Source: Ceratopteris richardii (lineage: Eukaryota; Streptophyta; Polypodiopsida; Polypodiales; Pteridaceae). From it: a stretch of 64,000 nt of DNA. The notes below the pieces were generated by a model. It was given only the letters and a program-made list of their open reading frames with translations, had not been told where the DNA came from and did no database searches. Below, piece by piece: positions 1 through 10,839 of the stretch. The position numbers and the translations under genes are program-made. Each line of letters begins with the position of its first letter. Positions within the stretch are counted from its first letter, which is position 1. The stretch covers positions 72,112,983 to 72,176,982 of the forward strand of contig CM035416.1 in assembly GCA_020310875.1 (NCBI GenBank). Direction: 5' to 3'.

Positions 1-1900
1 CGGTGTGAGGTTCAAAAGTTTGGGTGGAAGTGCTGGATGTGGGTAAAGGGAAAGATGTAAAAACGGAGGTGTGCACAATGGTTTCATGATGGGTGGATAT
101 CGGTTGTTCCGAAGGGATTGTGGAGAAGGGTTCTGAAGGGTGGATGGAAGGTGGCGGTGGGGATGGTACATGTGTAATTACCTCTTGTTCGTCAGTGGGA
201 CTAGGGCTCGTCATGTGGACATCCTCTGAAATTATAGTAGGCAAGGCGGTAGAGGCTTCCATTTGAATCATTTTTCCGCGTCGTGGCTGTGTATCAATCC
301 TTTGTTGATCATAGATAGGGTTTTCCTGATAGACCATTGTCCTCAATGCTTCCCGGATCCCACATGTCTCTGCCAATTGATTCAATGATTCCACAAAATG
401 TGAGTCGACATTCTCGGTTTGAAGCATTTGGTTCACTAGAGCTCTGTTCGCCTCTTCTGTCATCGTATGCCTTCTCTGTACCTGCTTGATTGTCTTGTAC
501 AGCCGTCTGAGTTGTGCTGTGTAGGCAGGGGCCTCCTCTTCACTGTCTTCTGGGTCATTTCTTTGTGCCCCTTCCTGAACTTGTGTATTTGCGTCCTGAG
601 GATGTTGTGCCACTTCCTCCCCATGTACTCTGCTGGTCTCGCCCCGTGGCTGTTCTCTTTGGACTGATGCACCCGGATCAACATTGTCAGGGGAATCTTC
701 ATTGTCGGATAGGGGGACCGTCTGTAGGAATCTTTCAAAATCGAAGTTTGGATCTTCTGTGAAGGTGGCCATAGATGCAAACTCTGCATCGGTAGGTAGT
801 GGAGGGGCGGATGGAGCGGGTTGTACCACCTCCCCAGCTTGAACTCCTTGAAGATGGATCGTGAAAGGTGTGACATGAGCTTCTGGTCGGGGAGAAGCTT
901 CAGTCGTGGCTTCTTGAGGGATCGTTACTTGGGAGAGCGATCCACGCATTCGTTTGGCAGGGTGGCTCCCTGACTTCCGCCCTTTGAACAGCTCCAGTTG
1001 TGCATACTTTAGGGCTCGGGCAACTGGCACATCATATGCAAGACATCTGTAGATGATTCTTGTGAGCGCACAACAGCCATGTAGGGTAGGCTTCCTCACA
1101 CCCCGCTTGCCTGCCTCATACACTTGGTCCAAGATCCATACAGGCATCTTAATGGGCAAGCTTCCAGTCTCTACTAGATATAACCCATACCATATCTTCT
1201 TGTGAGGTTGGGTGAAGCGGTCCTGAGCTGGGAATGCAAAGTGTTGGAGACACATCTGCAGAGGTATAGCGATGTTGGGGGTGAGGGCGCACATTTCTTT
1301 TAGCTTCTTGATTCTATTGCTTTTCATCGACTCGGGTGTCAAGGGGTCACGGTCAGAAGGTACATGCGTGCCATACATCTGAAGTGCTTCCCTTATTAAA
1401 GTAACATTCAATTCAAACTTCCTCATTTCCTCCAGATTTGACAAGGAGGGCACCCAGAATGTGCCTGAATGATCCTTATCCCCTGTCGGCTTCAGCGTAG
1501 CAATTAGGTAGTAGCACCTGAGGAAATCTGGTTTAGGCAGAGTTGCACTGAAATAAGTTTGTAATCCTGCTTTTTGCCAGATATCTTGAAGTGGAGCTGC
1601 ATTTTGCAATGCTTCGAATTCTCGTGAGAAGAATTGGAAGGTCCACCACACTCCTCCACATTCCATCTTGGATTCCCAGATGTGATCCGCGTCTCCCAAA
1701 TCTCTTGGCATCTCATTGAACCAGTGAGAATGCCCCTTTACTCTTTCGGTTAGGCCATTTGGTGGATCTGGAATAGGAATCCTCCGCACATTCACGAACT
1801 CCTCAGGCCGGGCTGTTGGTGGGGCCTCCACAGGCATGGCATCCCAATTGATTGGAGCACCAGATCCTGCCTGAGAGCTTGTGCCTGCCGTTGTTGCCAT
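1..1900 (-). CDS. ORF3 of E1, protein of unknown function, open at window edge
   Basis: An uninterrupted frame runs from ATG at 1900 to the left edge, at least 633 codons. I do not recognise the family. Residues about 20-210 hold a W/F-rich block (HSHWF, DAD, FSREFEALQN, YFSATLPKPDF, CYYLIATL) that recurs in E4 at 63327-62500, so it is conserved across diverged copies. The later part is rich in Pro, Ser, Thr and Glu, with a predicted helical stretch near codons 470-530. No signal peptide or hydrophobic membrane segment is visible, which argues against a fusogenic envelope protein. It starts 20 nt after a conserved splice-acceptor-like AG. The lack of stops is not proof of selection, since E1's polyprotein has only five stops in about 3,080 codons. 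Confidence 0.8.
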   Translation of the reverse strand, partial: MATTAGTSSQAGSGAPINWDAMPVEAPPTARPEEFVNVRRIPIPDPPNGLTERVKGHSHWFNEMPRDLGDADHIWESKMECGGVWWTFQFFSREFEALQNAAPLQDIWQKAGLQTYFSATLPKPDFLRCYYLIATLKPTGDKDHSGTFWVPSLSNLEEMRKFELNVTLIREALQMYGTHVPSDRDPLTPESMKSNRIKKLKEMCALTPNIAIPLQMCLQHFAFPAQDRFTQPHKKIWYGLYLVETGSLPIKMPVWILDQVYEAGKRGVRKPTLHGCCALTRIIYRCLAYDVPVARALKYAQLELFKGRKSGSHPAKRMRGSLSQVTIPQEATTEASPRPEAHVTPFTIHLQGVQAGEVVQPAPSAPPLPTDAEFASMATFTEDPNFDFERFLQTVPLSDNEDSPDNVDPGASVQREQPRGETSRVHGEEVAQHPQDANTQVQEGAQRNDPEDSEEEAPAYTAQLRRLYKTIKQVQRRHTMTEEANRALVNQMLQTENVDSHFVESLNQLAETCGIREALRTMVYQENPIYDQQRIDTQPRRGKMIQMEASTALPTIISEDVHMTSPSPTDEQEVITHVPSPPPPSIHPSEPFSTIPSEQPISTHHETIVHTSVFTSFPLPTSSTSTQTFEPHT

Positions 1901-2130
1901 GAGAGTAGGTTGCTTATCTGCTGGAAGACGAAAGGCACATTAGCGTTGCATAGGAAACAAGATGTAATGGTGTTCCCTTCACAATACTAACATGACAATC
2001 CCGGAGGTCAGTGGTTAGTGGTGAAGTGTTGGTGATAGGTGTGAGTGGTGATTAAAGGTCAGTGTCATCCTCGATGCATACTTTGGTTATGCAATGGGCT
2101 CGGAATGCTCCTGTGTTAGTGTGGACGGAT
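1901..2130 (-). other. spacer between second retropepsin and ORF3 (E1)
   Basis: About 230 bp without a gene. It is homologous to the sequence at 44640-44906 (E5), to 63328-63558 (E4) and to both members of the repeat pair at 18655/19434 in E2, which marks it as a defined part of the element. It ends in the acceptor-like site. Confidence 0.65.
1918..1950 (-). promoter_or_regulatory. candidate splice acceptor upstream of ORF3 (E1)
   Basis: Read on the minus strand, a branch-point-like CTAATGTG (CTAAT at 1943-1939) is followed by a pyrimidine run and CAG, with AG at 1922-1921, then CAGAT and the ORF3 ATG at 1900. The same order, including CTAATGTG and AG/CAGAT, precedes ORF3 in E4 (63379-63357), and E5 has a related site ending at 44908. 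Splicing is inferred. Confidence 0.6.
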
Positions 2131-3249
2131 TTACAGAATAGGGTCAGGGGGTTTAGTACACAGTTTAATTCTCCACACTTTGATAGAGGAGTCGTAGCTC
2201 TTAGAGCTAAAGACAGGTGAAGATTTCTGTATGAGAGTGTGATGTATTTGGGACCTTTTGGGTACCCATTTCCAGACATTCCTAGGGTTGATGGGAGTGG
2301 GGATAGTGAGAGGTGTAGGTATCTTTTCATTTTCTGAGTTGTTGGTCATGAGTGCTTGTGAAAGTTGTTTCATCTTAGTGCCTGAAGGTGAAGTAATTTG
2401 GGCTTGTAAGCAGGCCTTGGGCACCCATATCTGTCTAGCATTAGGGGTAGCCTTCATTGACCGCTTAGGGACCCAAATAGAAATGGTATGCCTAGGGGTT
2501 ATCCTAGGGGGCTTCTTAACTTCGTTCCTTGACGGTGAGGCTCGTTTCTTGTCTTCTTGAGAGTCTGCTATTAGAGTTGTGGGTTTCCCATCCTTGCGTA
2601 TCCAGATCTGCTTCGCGCCCCGAGGTGCTCTATGTTGCACGGGTTGGCGCTCCTGCCTCTTGATCAGCGGCCTCCTTCGTGTAGAATGATGTTCGGTCTG
2701 CTCGTTTAGAATCTTCTTTGGATCAGTTAGGAACTCCTTCTTGGCTCCTGAACCTTCAGTAAGATTGACATTCCTCTGCACCATAGAAGTTTGGACAAGC
2801 ACAACATTGTTATCTTCATGTGGATTCCTGGAGGGACCAGGAGTTGGTGCCTGTTCTATTGGTTTGAGTGCTTGGTTTTCTAATTCAATCGTGAGACGGC
2901 TTTGGCCTACCCAAGCCTGAAGAAGTCCACTTCTTAGGTTGAGGTTGACTGCGTGATCATAGATCCAGTCTTGGCCTAAGACAAGAGGTTCGGTCAGATC
3001 CTCGTCTTCACATACTAGCACTTTTGCTGGCATGAGGACCTCTTGTATGTAGAGGGGAAGATCCACCTCTCCCATGCAAGGGGTTTCAACACCTCCTAAC
3101 CCTATCAGATATGCTTCTAGGGGTTTTACCTCCAATTGCAGCTGCTGGCAATAAGAAAGCCGAACTGCACTTGTGGCTACTCCTGAATCAATTAAAGCTC
3201 TCACGCTTGTGCTGCGGTCTCTTTGTCCTATTTCTAGGGTCACAAAAGG
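2131..3249 (-). pseudogene. second retropepsin-like domain (PR2) with WVPK-type motif tail, E1 polyprotein C-terminus
   Basis: This frame follows the integrase tail directly. A TGA at 3252-3250 separates the two, and E2 has a sense codon there, so PR2 is part of one long polyprotein. The N-terminal 110 residues look like a retropepsin: active site ALIDSG (DSG at 3189-3181), a central LIGLGGVETP stretch, and LVLGQDWI as the usual hydrophobic-hydrophobic-G signature. The basic, disordered tail carries four W motifs of the type [QK]-x-W-[VI]-[PR]-K. E2, E4 and E5 keep the same tail motifs, and E2 and E5 also show the protease domain. Its substrate is unknown. It could process ORF3 or the integrase tail, but that is a guess. 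Confidence 0.8.
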
Positions 3250-3918
3250 TCATCGGTCCACTATCTTATGGGTACATTCACCTGAAGCCTCGCACATGGC
3301 CATGGGATAGCCTGGAGACTCTTGAGTGTCAGTCACAGGCTGATCCCTCCCTTGTCTCCTCAACTTCATTCGTCTGATACGCTCTAAGGCCTCTGCCTGT
3401 GCTTCTTCTCGAATTCGTTTTTCCTCCTCTTTACGTTGCTTAGCAGTATTGAGTCGACTTAGCATTTCCTCTGTGAGGGTTTCCTGATACAGCTTGACTC
3501 TGCATCCGCTAATATAGTTTGGGAGGACATCCCCCTCTAAAGTGGCTAGTTGTACTGCTCCACTCGTGGAGATCCTATTGATGATCATAGGTCCGTAGCC
3601 TCTCTTTTCTAGCTTTCTTGCGTGTTGTTTCAATGTGTAGACTAAAACTAGATCTCCTGCTTTCAAGCCCTTATCCTTCACATGGGCATCAAAGTATGCC
3701 TTTTGCCGTTTCTTTGCAGCATAGATGCCTGCTGCTGCTCGTAACCTCGTCTCACCTAAACGTTCTAGATCAAAGATTCTAGAGGACAACTCATGTCCAT
3801 TCCACTCATGCTCTTGTGCTACCCTTAAAGCTGGAATTAGGAAATCTAATGGTAGTACCGCATTCTGTCCGAAGACCATCTGAAATGGGGTGGCATTGAG
3901 TACCGTTTTGTAAGCAAC
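3250..3918 (-). pseudogene. E1 integrase C-terminal domain
   Basis: This segment lies between in-frame stops at 3921-3919 and 3252-3250. It starts with the end of the integrase core (VAYKTVL-like, NATPFQMVFG), then a helical stretch, then a GPY/F-like module (RGYGPMIINRI, then SGCRVKLYQ). That module in plant Athila/Tat elements binds DNA and helps choose the target. A charged Glu/Arg-rich helix follows (KQRKEEEKRIREEAQ) and leads into PR2. No chromodomain is present. Both flanking stops look like CGA-to-TGA changes. Confidence 0.85.
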
Positions 3919-4827
3919 TCAGTATGCCCAAACAGCATGATGAAGTTGTTTGTCCCAATCCGAGCGTTTATTATTTACAAGTTTCGTCAATACGTTACAT
4001 AGGATCTTATTCGTGCTCTCGGCTTGTCCGTTAGCTTGTGGGTGATAGGGGGCAGACTTCTTATGTATCACCATGAATTCTTGAAGTAGATTTTCAATGA
4101 CCTCATTCAAGAAGTGCGTACCTCTATCACTAACCAACTCTATTGGTAACCCATATCTAGTGAACACATTTTCGAATAAGAACTTAGCCGTCGTTTGAGC
4201 ATCATTCTTTGTCGTGGCTTTTACTTCCACCCACTTTGTGAGGTAATCTGTGGCTACAATAATGTATTCTGCATGGGAGTTTCTAGTTGGGGGGTTGATG
4301 GGACCTACAAAGTCTAAACCCCACTTTGAAAATGCACGTCCCCCCATCATTGGCCTTAAAGGCATTTCATCTTTTCTTATCGGATATTGGGCACGTTGGC
4401 ATGTGTCACAACTCTTCACATAAGTATGTGCGCCCATATGAAGAGTGGGCCACCAAAGTCCTGAGAATAGAATGGCCTTAATTACTCTGTCAGGCCCAAA
4501 GTGTCCCCCTGCAGCACCGCTGTGTGCAGTTTCTAAGACTTTCAAATAGTCTGATACATGAACGCACAGTCTTAGGTAACCATCCTTGCCTCTTCGATAT
4601 AGGTTGTCTCCTACGAAGGCATAGTCTTGAGCCTCTTGCTCCATGCTCCGTTTTCTTGCAAGACTAGCCTGATTGGGTAATCTTCCCGATCTCATGAACT
4701 CGACCAACGGAGCACTCCAATCTGGGATTAATGACACGTGATAAAGAGTGGCATGTTCCACTGGGGGTCTCTTTTGGCACACTGGACAATTGTGGATCCA
4801 CTCTTGTATTTCTTTGTCCATGCTAGG
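3919..4827 (-). pseudogene. E1 integrase: end of first and whole second H2C2 module, catalytic core
   Basis: Begins just after a TAG at 4830-4828 where E3b has Trp. The first Cys pair (4788-4777) completes an H2C2 finger begun in the upstream segment. A second full finger, H-x6-H-x30-C-x2-C, lies at 4524-4399. The core has the D,D35E triad: D at 4314 (WGLDFVG), D at 4128 (SDRGTHF), E at 4020 (NGQAES), with 35 residues between the last two. The family inserts the cDNA into chromosomes. Ends at a TGA (3921-3919). The duplicated finger is discussed as a finding. Confidence 0.9.
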
Positions 4828-6096
4828 CTAATACACTCCTAAACGTTTTAGATTCTGCAATGTTCGTTGTTTAGAGTAGTGATTCCCTAGCAATCCCTCA
4901 TGGGCTTGTTGCAACCAACTAGTATGTTCATCGTCCTCGACACAACAAGCTAATACACCCTCGGTATCTTGCTTGTACATACTTCCGGCCAATATTTGAT
5001 ACTTTAGTGATTTTACAATTTCCTCTTTGCTTGTTTTCACATTCTTATTTGCAGGCCCGAAGGTTAGGACTGGTACCAACTTATTTGCCCATTTAGGAAC
5101 AACTTCTAAATTGAACAGATAAGCATCGGGCAATTCATCAAACACTCCTTGCGGTGGCTCTCCTGAAGTGATGCGAGAAAGATGGTCTGCCCTAAGATGG
5201 GTTCTACCTTTCCTGACAACAACTTCAAAGTCGTATTCCATTAGTAAGAGGAACCATCTTACTAAGCGGCCTGTATTGCAAGGTTTATTGACCAAATATA
5301 GTAAAGCTTGATGATCCGTGAAAAACTTGAATTTATTGGCCAATAGATAGTGTCTAAACTTCTTCACAGCATATACCATACCTAAGCCTTCTCTTTCCGT
5401 TGTGGTGTAATTTCGTTCAGCTGCATTTAATTGCCTACTAGCATATGCTATCGGCAAATCTAGGTTTCCTTCACCTGTGGGTTGTGCTAGCACACATCCT
5501 ATTGCATGATTGGAGGCATCTACATGGACATGAAAGGGTTTGCTCCAATCCAGAGTAGTCAATATTGGTGCTGTGCACAAACGTCTCTTCAGCTCGTTGA
5601 AGGAAGTCTCGCATTCCTCGCTCCACTCAAAATTTGTTAACAACCCATAAAGAGGTTTAGCTATGATGGCATACATGTGGATAAACCTGCGGTAATATCC
5701 AAAATGGCCCATAAAGGCTTGTACCTCTTTAACATTCCTTGGTCTGGGCAACTCTGCTATTGCTCTTACTTTGTCTTCATCTGTTGAAATTCCATTCTTA
5801 GAAACAATGTGACCTAAGATCTTACCTTGTCGTACCATGAACACACACTTCTCTGGATTCAGACACACTCGATAATCTCTACACCTGTTGAAGATTTGTC
5901 TGAGCTCAGGGATGTGGTAACTTCTTTCTTGGGAATGAGCGCATAAATCATCCACATATACTTCTAAGCTCTTTCGCAAGAACTCTTTGAAGACATGACA
6001 CATGAGTCTTTGGAATGTTGCAGGTGCATTGGTGAGCCCAAATGGCATCACACGAAATGCAAAGATTCCCCATTCTGTGGCAAAGGCCGTTTTGTG
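4828..6096 (-). pseudogene. E1 reverse transcriptase (palm end), RNase H, connection, start of integrase
   Basis: Follows a TAA at 6099-6097 (CAA in E3b). It opens with the RT strand leading to FGLTNAPATF and YVDD (5958-5947), the polymerase metal-binding site, then the thumb (GHIVSKNGI, AFMGHFGYYRRF). RNase H follows, with HVHVDAS near 5530-5490, ASRQLN, ERE, and TDHQALLYL. The connection leads into a first integrase N-terminal module with His residues at 4902 and 4881. Ends at TAG 4830-4828. All catalytic residues I can check are present, so the element looks recently active. Confidence 0.9.
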
Positions 6097-7758
6097 TTAA
6101 TCTTCGGGGGCAATGGCTACTTGGTTGTAACCTGAAAATCCATCAAGGAAGCTGTAAACTTCCTTGCCTGCAACACGCTCCAATAGATGTTCGGTGATTG
6201 GAAGTGGATAACTATCTCGGATCGTAGCGGCATTAACTTTTTTAAGGTTAATGCACACTCGCAATTTCCCATTCTTCTTGGGCACCACTACAATGGGGGA
6301 CACCCATTCAGTGTGCTCAATCTCATAGATGAATCTAGCTTCAATCAGCCTGTCAATTTCCTCTTTTATTTTGGTTGCATAATTGTCATTATATGTGTAG
6401 GGCTTTTGTTTGGTGGGCTTGGCATCGGCGGTCATCGGAATCGTATGAGAGCAAATCTCTGGATCTACTCCTTTCAAGTCTCTATAGTGCCATGCGAACA
6501 CATCCCTATATTCCCTTAATAGAGCTACCAGCTCTAATTCTTCTTTTGCACTTAGGTCGTCTCCTATGTACGTACATCGCTCTTCGTTCCCTTCAATGGT
6601 CACTACAATTTTTTTGGTCTTTTCTTTATTGTCATATGCTTCTCCTATAATGGCCTCTCTCTTAGGCATTCGTACCAAAATTTTTCGGTCTTCCACTTCA
6701 TATTTCTTGAAACTTTCTGGTACTTCAAACAATGATTCTTCCTCTTCTTGTTTCACTGCTTTCCTTTTCTTTTTCTTTTGACCTCCTTCACTTCCTTTCT
6801 TTGAATTTATCGCTTTAATACTTGCAAGGGGTTCTTCTTCTTTTTGGGTTAACACTCCTATGTCTTCTAAGTAGTGTTCCTCTGAGTCAAAGTAAGTATC
6901 CATCACAATGGATTCTAGATCATCGTCATCCTCTTCTTCTTCTATGAACTCACTAGGATCACACTCTTCCAACAAGGGCTGACACATGAACATTGAAATA
7001 TCATAACCCTCCTCATCACAATGAGGTGTCCATTGTTCTTCATTGACTGCAATGTCCATGGTAGCTAAGATTTCTGCCCAACCATGAGGCTCAAATTCCT
7101 CATCTGGAAATATCATTGGTGTATAGGCTGGGTCTTTTATTGGTCTATCTCCTAGGGGAGTTCCTTCTTCTCTCGCTTTTAGGCGCTTTTCCTCTTCCTC
7201 CGCGACCTTGCACATCCACAAGTGAGTATCTTCATGCCGCCAGGATGGTTCAGGTGAACTTCCAGAATGCACGGAGATAGAATCTTCTTTCGCTTTGTGG
7301 ATAGGATTCCACTGTAGGGGTGGTACATCTCTGAAGGTGTAATCCTTCAGATTGACCTTGGTGGTGACCCTTAAGTGCTGTAAGTACAAGGAGTTGGTTC
7401 CCCAATCCTGTACTATTTGCAATTGTCGTAGGAAAGGTCTTCCTAGGATCATCTCGTAGACATTATTCTTCTCAAAGTCACATATAGCAAACGTATGTTC
7501 AAACTCTACACCACAAGTGGTTAGAGTTATCCCTTCAAGCAATCCGAGAGGTCTTTCGAAATGACCATCTGCCATTTGAAGTTTCATTCTCGTTGGTCTT
7601 AAGGTGGGTTTGCCCCATCGCTTCCACAAGGAGGTGGTCACAATAGCAACACCAGCACCCGAATCCACAATTGCTTTGGTTGTGTAACCTTGATAGGTGA
7701 TCGGAAGATAAGTGTTACCTTCTTCACCTTCGCTCATGTCCCCTATCTTGTCGAGAGG
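6097..7758 (-). pseudogene. E1 first retropepsin (PR1), linker and RT N-terminal half
   Basis: In frame with gag upstream. PR1 has the active site AIVDSGAGVAI (DSGA at 7665-7654) and the late ILGRPFL signature (about 7460-7430). An acidic linker of about 250 residues follows, with a run of Glu/Asp (about 6960-6900) and a Lys-rich stretch near 6780. The RT fingers and palm start around 6520: KEEIDRLIEA, WVSPIVVVPKKNGK, RVCINLKKVN, YPLPITEHLLERV, YSFLDGFSGYNQV. Ends at TAA 6099-6097. The same segment in E3b reads through, so the stop is a private change. Confidence 0.9.
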
Positions 7759-10700
7759 TATCTCTGGAACTTTTTGCTTAGAGCCTACTTTTGGTATATT
7801 GGATTCAAGTTCTGGAACCTGATCCTTCACATGATTCCAGAGCTCCGGTTTTGCCTTGAGGAGCTCCTCTACAGTGAGATGACATTGAACCTTAGTGTTC
7901 TTCACAACATCAGTGTTCCTGGGAATCACTGAGTCTTCATTTCTCACCAATATTGTGGGAGCTCTGATCTGGAGAGATTCAGATTCCCATGGGCCTGTGA
8001 AATGAGGCAACTCTTGTAAAGAATTAGATTCAAAATCTAATCTCTCATCCTCTTGTTGCTCTGTTTGATCTCCATAGATAGACGGAATGTCTTGGGGAAA
8101 TTGATCGTGAAGATCATCAATCTCAGGAATAGGTGGGGAATCACCCTTCTCCTTGGCCCATTTCTCTTCTTGTATTTCCCGCAAGAACTCTTGAGAGTAC
8201 TGTTGAATTGAAGGAGGTATTCCAGCATCCGTGGAATTAGGAACATAAGCTCCCTTAGGTGGTGAGCTTCCTCTTTCAACAACTGGTTGAGCCTGTGGAG
8301 GTAAAGAAACTTGTGATTTGTTTACCAACTGCTCTAATCTTTCTAGTAAGCCTTGGAAATGCAAATCTGGCTTGACAGAGTTTGTCTGATTGAACTTTTG
8401 ACTAGTCTCAAGTATAGCTTGAGCTTGTTCTACCATTTTCATGCACATTTTCATCCGTTCAATCTCTAAATCTGCTCTAGGGTAACTCTTGTCTAGGTTT
8501 GCAGCTGTTGGCCCTTCTTGAAGTCGAGCCTGGTAGGCCTTGAACATCATGTCCAAGCCTTCAGGAGTGGGGTCAGCTAATACTGATCCTACTCGGGGTG
8601 GTGGGTGGGTTACGTGGGGTGTATTAGAGGGTGGAGGAATGGAGGGTGATGGGGGAGGTAGTGGTGGAAGTGTGTGGGAGTGCGGTTGAGATGTGATCTC
8701 TGTGATTTTTGCCTTGGTTTCTCTCAAGCTTTCTTCAAGTTCGTTTATCTTTTTTGCCCATTGCCTCTTCATCCTTTCACGACTATCCTTCCAGGCTCTA
8801 GTCCTCTTTTTGGTTATGCTCTCTGTTTCACTCACCTCGGGGCTCTTTTCGGGACCAACACCTTGGTTTTGTTGAAGTGCCTGGGCTCTTGTGATCACCT
8901 GCACAGGTGCAGTGGAAGTCACACTCCCTGTGGAGTCTACGACTAACCCAACAACATTGATAGGAGTGATTTTAGGCATGTTATTAGGGTTCTTTGGGCA
9001 ATCTCGTAGGAGATGCTCTTTCCCGTAGTCTTGACAGAAACCCTGAATGGTTACTGGTTGAGGTTGTGTAGGGGTAGGCAGTGGACAATCACGTATAAGG
9101 TGATCTCCCTGACATCTGAAGCATGGTCCTCTAGGAAATGGGGGTCGTACCTGCCTAGGTTGAGGTCTAGAGTTGGGGTTTGTGTACATGACATTAGCAT
9201 ACTCAGGTTCCCCACTATTTTCACTTGGGTCCTCATAATAGTATGACTCGTTATGCTCGGGTGACTGCATGTAGTAAGCCTGTGGGCTATCCATATGTGT
9301 GGAGTCAAAACTATGGTCACTTGGATCACTGTCTGATAGCAATGGGGCGACTATGGCTCTATTCGGATTTTCTTCAGTAGATGCATATTTCACTGGGATC
9401 ACATTGGTGGGAGCAGGGGGTTGCTGTACTAGGACTGGTTGAGGTCTCTGCTGCCCTTGGTAAGGTGGTTGATAAGTTTGCTGTGGTCTGTTGTATTGTT
9501 GTAGTGGGTACTGATTCTGATATCTACCGTGTTGTGGATATGGCTGAGGATAATTTTGCCTAACAGTTTGTTTGTTATATGGGCAGTCTTGTGCAGTGTG
9601 GTTGGTGTACCTGCGCTCTATGGTGTAGTACTGGCTACTAGGATTCGCCTGGGGTTGGGCCATAATGGGACATACACTTGCCATATGTTCACCGCCACAA
9701 TTGTAACACCGCTTAACTGGGGCAAATCTCGGAATTTGCTTGCTAGAGACACCTAGTTTCTGGGCTACCTTCTCTGCAAGTTCCTCGATGGATGTGGATT
9801 GACCAGATGTCATGTTACTAGAGCTATCAGAATCCTTATAGATTTTTGATAGTTCTAATTCCTCACCTAGATTGTCCTCAATGTCTATGCACATGCGCAC
9901 GCACTCTTCTATCGTTCTGGGGTCCTTCAGGTACACATATGACTTGAGCTTAGTGCTCAACAATCCATCTAGGAACAAGGCCACTTGTTTGGCGGGTGTG
10001 GGTAACTCCGGCATCGGGCATCTCTCCAGGTACTGTCTAAATCTTCTTCCAGCTAGTCTGACCGTCTCTTGAGGTGTTTGTTTGAAGCTGTGAATTAGTG
10101 AGGAGGTGTTATGCCTGATTCCACTCTTAGAAAACTCAACAATAAATGCCTCTAAGAGCTGGTCTATGTTTCTGAAATGCCTCTCATTTAGTGGTTGAAA
10201 CCACGTAAGGGCAGTGTTCCTAAGGGTTAGACCAAAAGCATTATATTGTGTGAATAGGTCCTCTACCTGTTCAGCTTTCAATACCTGCCGAAATTCTGCC
10301 ACATGGTCATAAGGGTCTCCCGTGCCATCGAAATAATTCTTCATGGACTTCACCAGTTGAGTTGGTCGCAGGGTCCTAGTGTGTTCTCTGGGTCTTGGCA
10401 AAGGAAAATCGTCAACATTCCTTTGATTCCATGGGGTTCTATGTCTCTCAGGTTCCACTCTATTCCTTTCTGTTCCCGTTCTTTCCCTTCCCAGGGAGGT
10501 GGCAAAACTTACCTCAGGTTTGTCTCTACTTCTATCTCTTTGCGCTCCAAGAGCTTGGGAGGTCCCAGCTCCTTGGTGACTGTATGACACATTAGTCCGA
10601 GGTTGGGGAAAAACAAATTCACCCTTCCATGTGTAGGCATGTCTGTCATGCTCAGTGACCACGAAGATTCTCTCTGATGCATTGTCTAGGTAGGTTACTT

Positions 10701-10839
10701 GGCCTGGGCTATCAGGGTCTTTAAACTCATGGATTGTGAGGGCACTCACTTCCTGAGGTTGAGAAGATTTATATCTCCAAAAAGCCTCATCGGTTTCTCG
10801 GTTTAAAAGCAGATCTATGCTTTTATTATCCTGTGGAAT
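7759..10839 (-). pseudogene. E1 gag, main part
   Basis: A long capsid/nucleocapsid frame that begins after the TGA at 10842-10840. The retrotransposon gag core spans about 10400-9850 (SMKNYFDGTGDPYDHVAEF, LTWFQPL, LAGRRFRQYLERCP, LFLDGLLSTKLKSYVYL). Three knuckles of the form C-x2-C-x3-H-x4-C sit at 9708-9670, 9123-9085 and 9036-8998. The third has Tyr in place of its second Cys, while E2 and E3b keep Cys there. A basic coiled-coil-like stretch follows (about 8820-8690), then a helical region (8580-8340) and a linker to PR1. At more than 1,200 residues with its N-terminal part, this gag is large. It packages element RNA. Confidence 0.9.

Noticed and set aside
6187..10587. Many plus-strand frames of 60-110 codons opposite E1 gag-pol
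   Set aside because: Shadows of the minus-strand polyprotein; no independent conservation.
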